This document shows positions 30,160-32,055 of a DNA stretch of 32,055 bases, one piece after another. The notes beneath the pieces were generated by a model. It searched no databases. It saw only the letters and a program-made list of their open reading frames with translations, and was not told the DNA's origin. Position numbers and translations under genes: made by a program. Position 1 is the first letter of the stretch, and every line of letters begins with the position of its first letter. The DNA lies in IMG/VR virus record IMGVR_UViG_3300048928_000202, positions 1 to 32,055 of that record. One strand, written 5' to 3'. Origin of the DNA: a virus.

Positions 30160-30346
30160 TCCGTACGCTTATAGTATTTGTGGTGACGGCGGTTTTCAGA
30201 GAATAGTCAAGACCGGTGTAGATCTCAAAACCTTGAAGCATTTGCTGCGGCTCAGCCGGAGCGGGTGCAACCGGCACTGCCTGCCCAAAAATCGCTTGTA
30301 GAAGCTCTACACGTGATGATTTCTTGTCTTGCATGTGCTGTTGCAT
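30152..30346 (-). CDS. 64-aa partner protein of the leftward protease operon
   Basis: This small protein is not recognised. It begins MQQHMQDKKSSRVELLQAIFG, has an Ala/Pro linker (VPVAPAPAEPQQML) and ends GLDYSLKTAVTTNTISVRNA. A good TGGAGG site lies 6 bases before the ATG at 30346, which decides this start over a longer frame that would pass through the upstream hairpin. Its TAA overlaps the protease ATG, so translation is coupled. It could be an adaptor, inhibitor or leader for the protease; the sequence alone does not say. Confidence 0.6.
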   Translation of the reverse strand: MQQHMQDKKSSRVELLQAIFGQAVPVAPAPAEPQQMLQGFEIYTGLDYSLKTAVTTNTISVRNA

Positions 30347-30399
30347 GTCCGCCTCCAGAGATCCCTGCCTGCATATGTCTTTGCATACTTTTGGCTGCG

Positions 30400-30424
30400 A
30401 AAAAGCCCACGATGCGTGGGCTTT
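30400..30424 (-). terminator. Leftward hairpin terminator/attenuator upstream of the protease operon
   Basis: AAAGCCCAC and GTGGGCTTT arms (30402-30410, 30416-30424) enclose 5 bases. On the minus strand the stem is followed by a T5 run. It lies 54 bases before the ATG of the 64-aa gene, so it either ends a leftward transcript from outside or acts as an attenuator in the operon leader. Confidence 0.6.
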
Positions 30425-30477
30425 GATTTGAATGTTGCTGATTCTGCTAAGTCCACGCCCAATAGACAATAGCCAAA

Positions 30478-30493
30478 CATCGAAAATTCGATG
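30478..30493. promoter_or_regulatory. Palindrome in an AT-rich stretch, operator candidate
   Basis: CATCGAA-AA-TTCGATG is a 7-base perfect inverted repeat. It sits in AT-rich sequence upstream of the leftward operon. It could be an operator for that operon, or part of the attachment region. Confidence 0.35.
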
Positions 30494-31337
30494 AATTTTT
30501 TTGCAGAAAAAAGAAAAAAATAATAAGTCAATAAAAATTCAGCGTGTTCTGGTGGAAAACCATTCGTGAAAAGAGGTCAAGCGACCAGTGACATTCATAG
30601 TAATCCAAAGCGATCAGCCTAAGCTGTCGTGACCGCATCAGCCCACCGGTTCCGGTGACGAAGGATTGATCACGCGGTTGATCTGTTATGCCTATGCAGA
30701 GAGAGGGGGGCTTAGTGCTGGGCTTTTCCTCATGCAATCCGCATGCGTCGGGGCAAAAATGAAGGAAGCCTATTGCCAACCCTTCTGCTGAACGATATGC
30801 CCGCGTTTTGAAATGCGCTGCGTCGTTGCGTAAGGGGGCCTGTTTCACGTTTATACGCCGGCAAAAAAGACGTTGGCGATAGTGCCCATCGTTAGGCTTG
30901 GTATGGCGGAAGGAGAATGAGTCGTCGATTCTTCCCCAAAATACAGCTGTTTGGGGCAATGTTTATTGAGTTTGAAACAGTGATCAATGTGAGCAAATCG
31001 CTCTTATTTTTTTTGCGTAACTTATTGATTTGTATACTTAATATTGGTTTTTATGCGGCGTTTCAGGCTTTGATGCCGAAAAGGTGCAACGTTTTGCTTG
31101 AAGCGGTCAAGGAATTGCCCCCCCTGCTTTACTGATGCAAGTGCCAATGAAAATGAAAGGTCACGGATTATGCCACGCCCAGAGATTTTGGGTGCCGCTC
31201 GTCAGCAGCGTGCGACTTTTGTGCAAAAGCCAGCGCGCAGCATAGGCCGGTAAGATAGCCGGGTAATATGGCACTTCAACGGCCAGTTGTTGCCTGATGT
31301 GTGTCGTTGCAAGCCGATCGTCCGGGAAACCCGCGTT
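30494..31337. other. AT-rich, gene-poor stretch, probable phage/chromosome junction
   Basis: No gene is convincingly supported. A leftward frame (30528-30959) could encode 143 aa and a rightward one (30917-31135) 72 aa with a hydrophobic segment (LLFFLRNLLICILNIGFYAAF), but neither has a recognisable domain or good ribosome site. A 7-base-stem hairpin CCCCAAA/TTTGGGG lies at 30934-30956. No tRNA or tmRNA end was found. The right attachment site is probably here but cannot be placed without the left one. Confidence 0.45.
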
Positions 31338-32055
31338 ATGCAAACCGCCTACACCGTTCTTATCCTGCTGATGCTGGTCAGCGTTTCGCGTCTGGTCGGA
31401 CGTGTCATCCCCCTGCCGTTACCCCTGGTGCAGATTGCCGCCGGCGCCTTGCTGGCCTGGCCCACACTGGGGCTGCATGTGGCGCTGGACCCGGAGCTGT
31501 TCCTGTTTCTGTTCCTGCCACCGCTGCTGTTCTCCGATGGCTGGCGCATGCCCAAGCGCGAATTGTGGCGCCTGCGTGGGCCGATCCTGACACTCGCCGT
31601 CGGGTTGGTGCTGTTCACCGTGGTCGGTGCTGGCTACTTCATTCATTGGCTATTGCCGACGATCCCGCTGCCGGTGGCCTTCGCCCTCGCGGCCGTGTTG
31701 TCGCCGACAGATGCCGTGGCCGTGTCGGCAATTGCCCAGAACCGCTTGCCGACGCCGCTGATGCATATGCTTCAGGGCGAAGCGTTGATGAATGACGCCT
31801 CGGGCCTGGTGACCTTCAAGTTCGCCTTGGCGGCCGCGTTGACCGGTGTGTTCTCGTTGGCCGATGCCAGCCTGACCTTTGTCCTGGTGGCCTTGGGCGG
31901 CCTGGCGGTGGGGGTGGCGCTGAGTTGGCTGGTCGGCCGCCTGCGCGCCTGGATGATTGCCCGGGGCTGGGATGACCCGGCAACGCATGTGGTGTTCATG
32001 TTGCTGTTGCCGTTTGCGGCCTACGTATTGGCCGAACGGCTCGGCGCCTCGGGCA
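31338..32055 (+). CDS. Na+/H+ antiporter, CPA1/NhaP type, N-terminal part
   Basis: The open frame of 239 codons runs off the right edge. It begins MQTAYTVLILLMLVSVSRLVG and continues with several membrane helices: LPLPLVQIAAGALLAWP, LFLFLFLPPLLFSDGWRM, ILTLAVGLVLFTVVGAGYF. The family-defining VAFALAAVLSPTDAVAVSAI and GEALMNDASGLVTFKFAL are present, including the ion-binding ND motif. This is the CPA1 sodium/proton antiporter family of the inner membrane. It looks chromosomal and marks the host flank. The C-terminal part lies outside the window. Confidence 0.88.
   Translation, partial: MQTAYTVLILLMLVSVSRLVGRVIPLPLPLVQIAAGALLAWPTLGLHVALDPELFLFLFLPPLLFSDGWRMPKRELWRLRGPILTLAVGLVLFTVVGAGYFIHWLLPTIPLPVAFALAAVLSPTDAVAVSAIAQNRLPTPLMHMLQGEALMNDASGLVTFKFALAAALTGVFSLADASLTFVLVALGGLAVGVALSWLVGRLRAWMIARGWDDPATHVVFMLLLPFAAYVLAERLGASG

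Noticed and set aside
30528-30959. Leftward 143-aa frame near the right flank
   Set aside because: No recognisable family and no clear ribosome site; kept only as a mention in the gene-poor region.
1-32055. CRISPR arrays, tRNA genes, insertion sequences
   Set aside because: No regularly spaced repeat array, cloverleaf-like sequence or transposase frame was seen on reading both strands. The six short repeats at 4397-4467 lack spacers of CRISPR length.

Overview
The window is the right-hand part of a prophage in a Pseudomonas chromosome, most likely of the fluorescens group. The phage proteins are of families common in Pseudomonas prophages. The window ends in a chromosomal-type Na+/H+ antiporter gene that runs off the right edge. 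No integrase, excisionase or left attachment site is present, so the left end of the prophage lies before base 1.

Layout. (1) 1-1511, immunity and early control: a cI-type repressor (leftward, truncated by the window edge), a divergent Cro/YdaS-like protein, a 333-base gene-free stretch packed with inverted repeats, a CII-like regulator and a small TraR/DksA-type zinc-finger protein. (2) 1502-4086, replication and late switch: one large primase-helicase (Toprim plus VapE-type helicase), then a small Q-like antiterminator candidate. (3) 4087-4603, late control region: six 10-base iterons, a palindrome, a good sigma-70 promoter and a leader terminator, the layout of a lambda pR'-tR' switch. (4) 4604-5297, holin and HNH nuclease, then a G/C-homopolymer stretch that may hold cos. 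(5) 5451-13368, an HK97-type head: small and large terminase, portal, S49 protease, major capsid protein and connector proteins. (6) 13412-23413, a Mu-type contractile tail: terminator, DUF2635 protein, sheath, tube, frameshifted chaperone, tape measure and baseplate genes (Mu N and gp44-gp48 equivalents). (7) 23418-26836, receptor-binding region: collar-type fibre, a fibre carrying an SGNH esterase domain, and a lectin-like protein. (8) 26905-28261, lysis: GH19-like endolysin, a DUF6527-like zinc protein, and Rz with an embedded Rz1. (9) 28377-30346, accessory end: a Dam-type methyltransferase behind a perfect LexA box, facing a two-gene leftward operon (64-aa protein plus SDH/ClpP-fold serine protease). 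(10) 30347-32055: AT-rich, gene-poor sequence probably containing the phage/chromosome junction, then the antiporter.

The particle predicted is a myovirus with an HK97-like head and a Mu-like tail. The late operon is read rightward from about 4520 to 28261 and is interrupted by several intrinsic terminators, each just before a strongly translated module. This fits Q-type processive antitermination. The best leads are the hairpin chain between cro and cII with its leftward terminator, the compact late switch with iterons, the canonical T TTT TTC frameshift site, the SGNH fibre, the LexA box before dam, and the leftward small-protein/protease pair.
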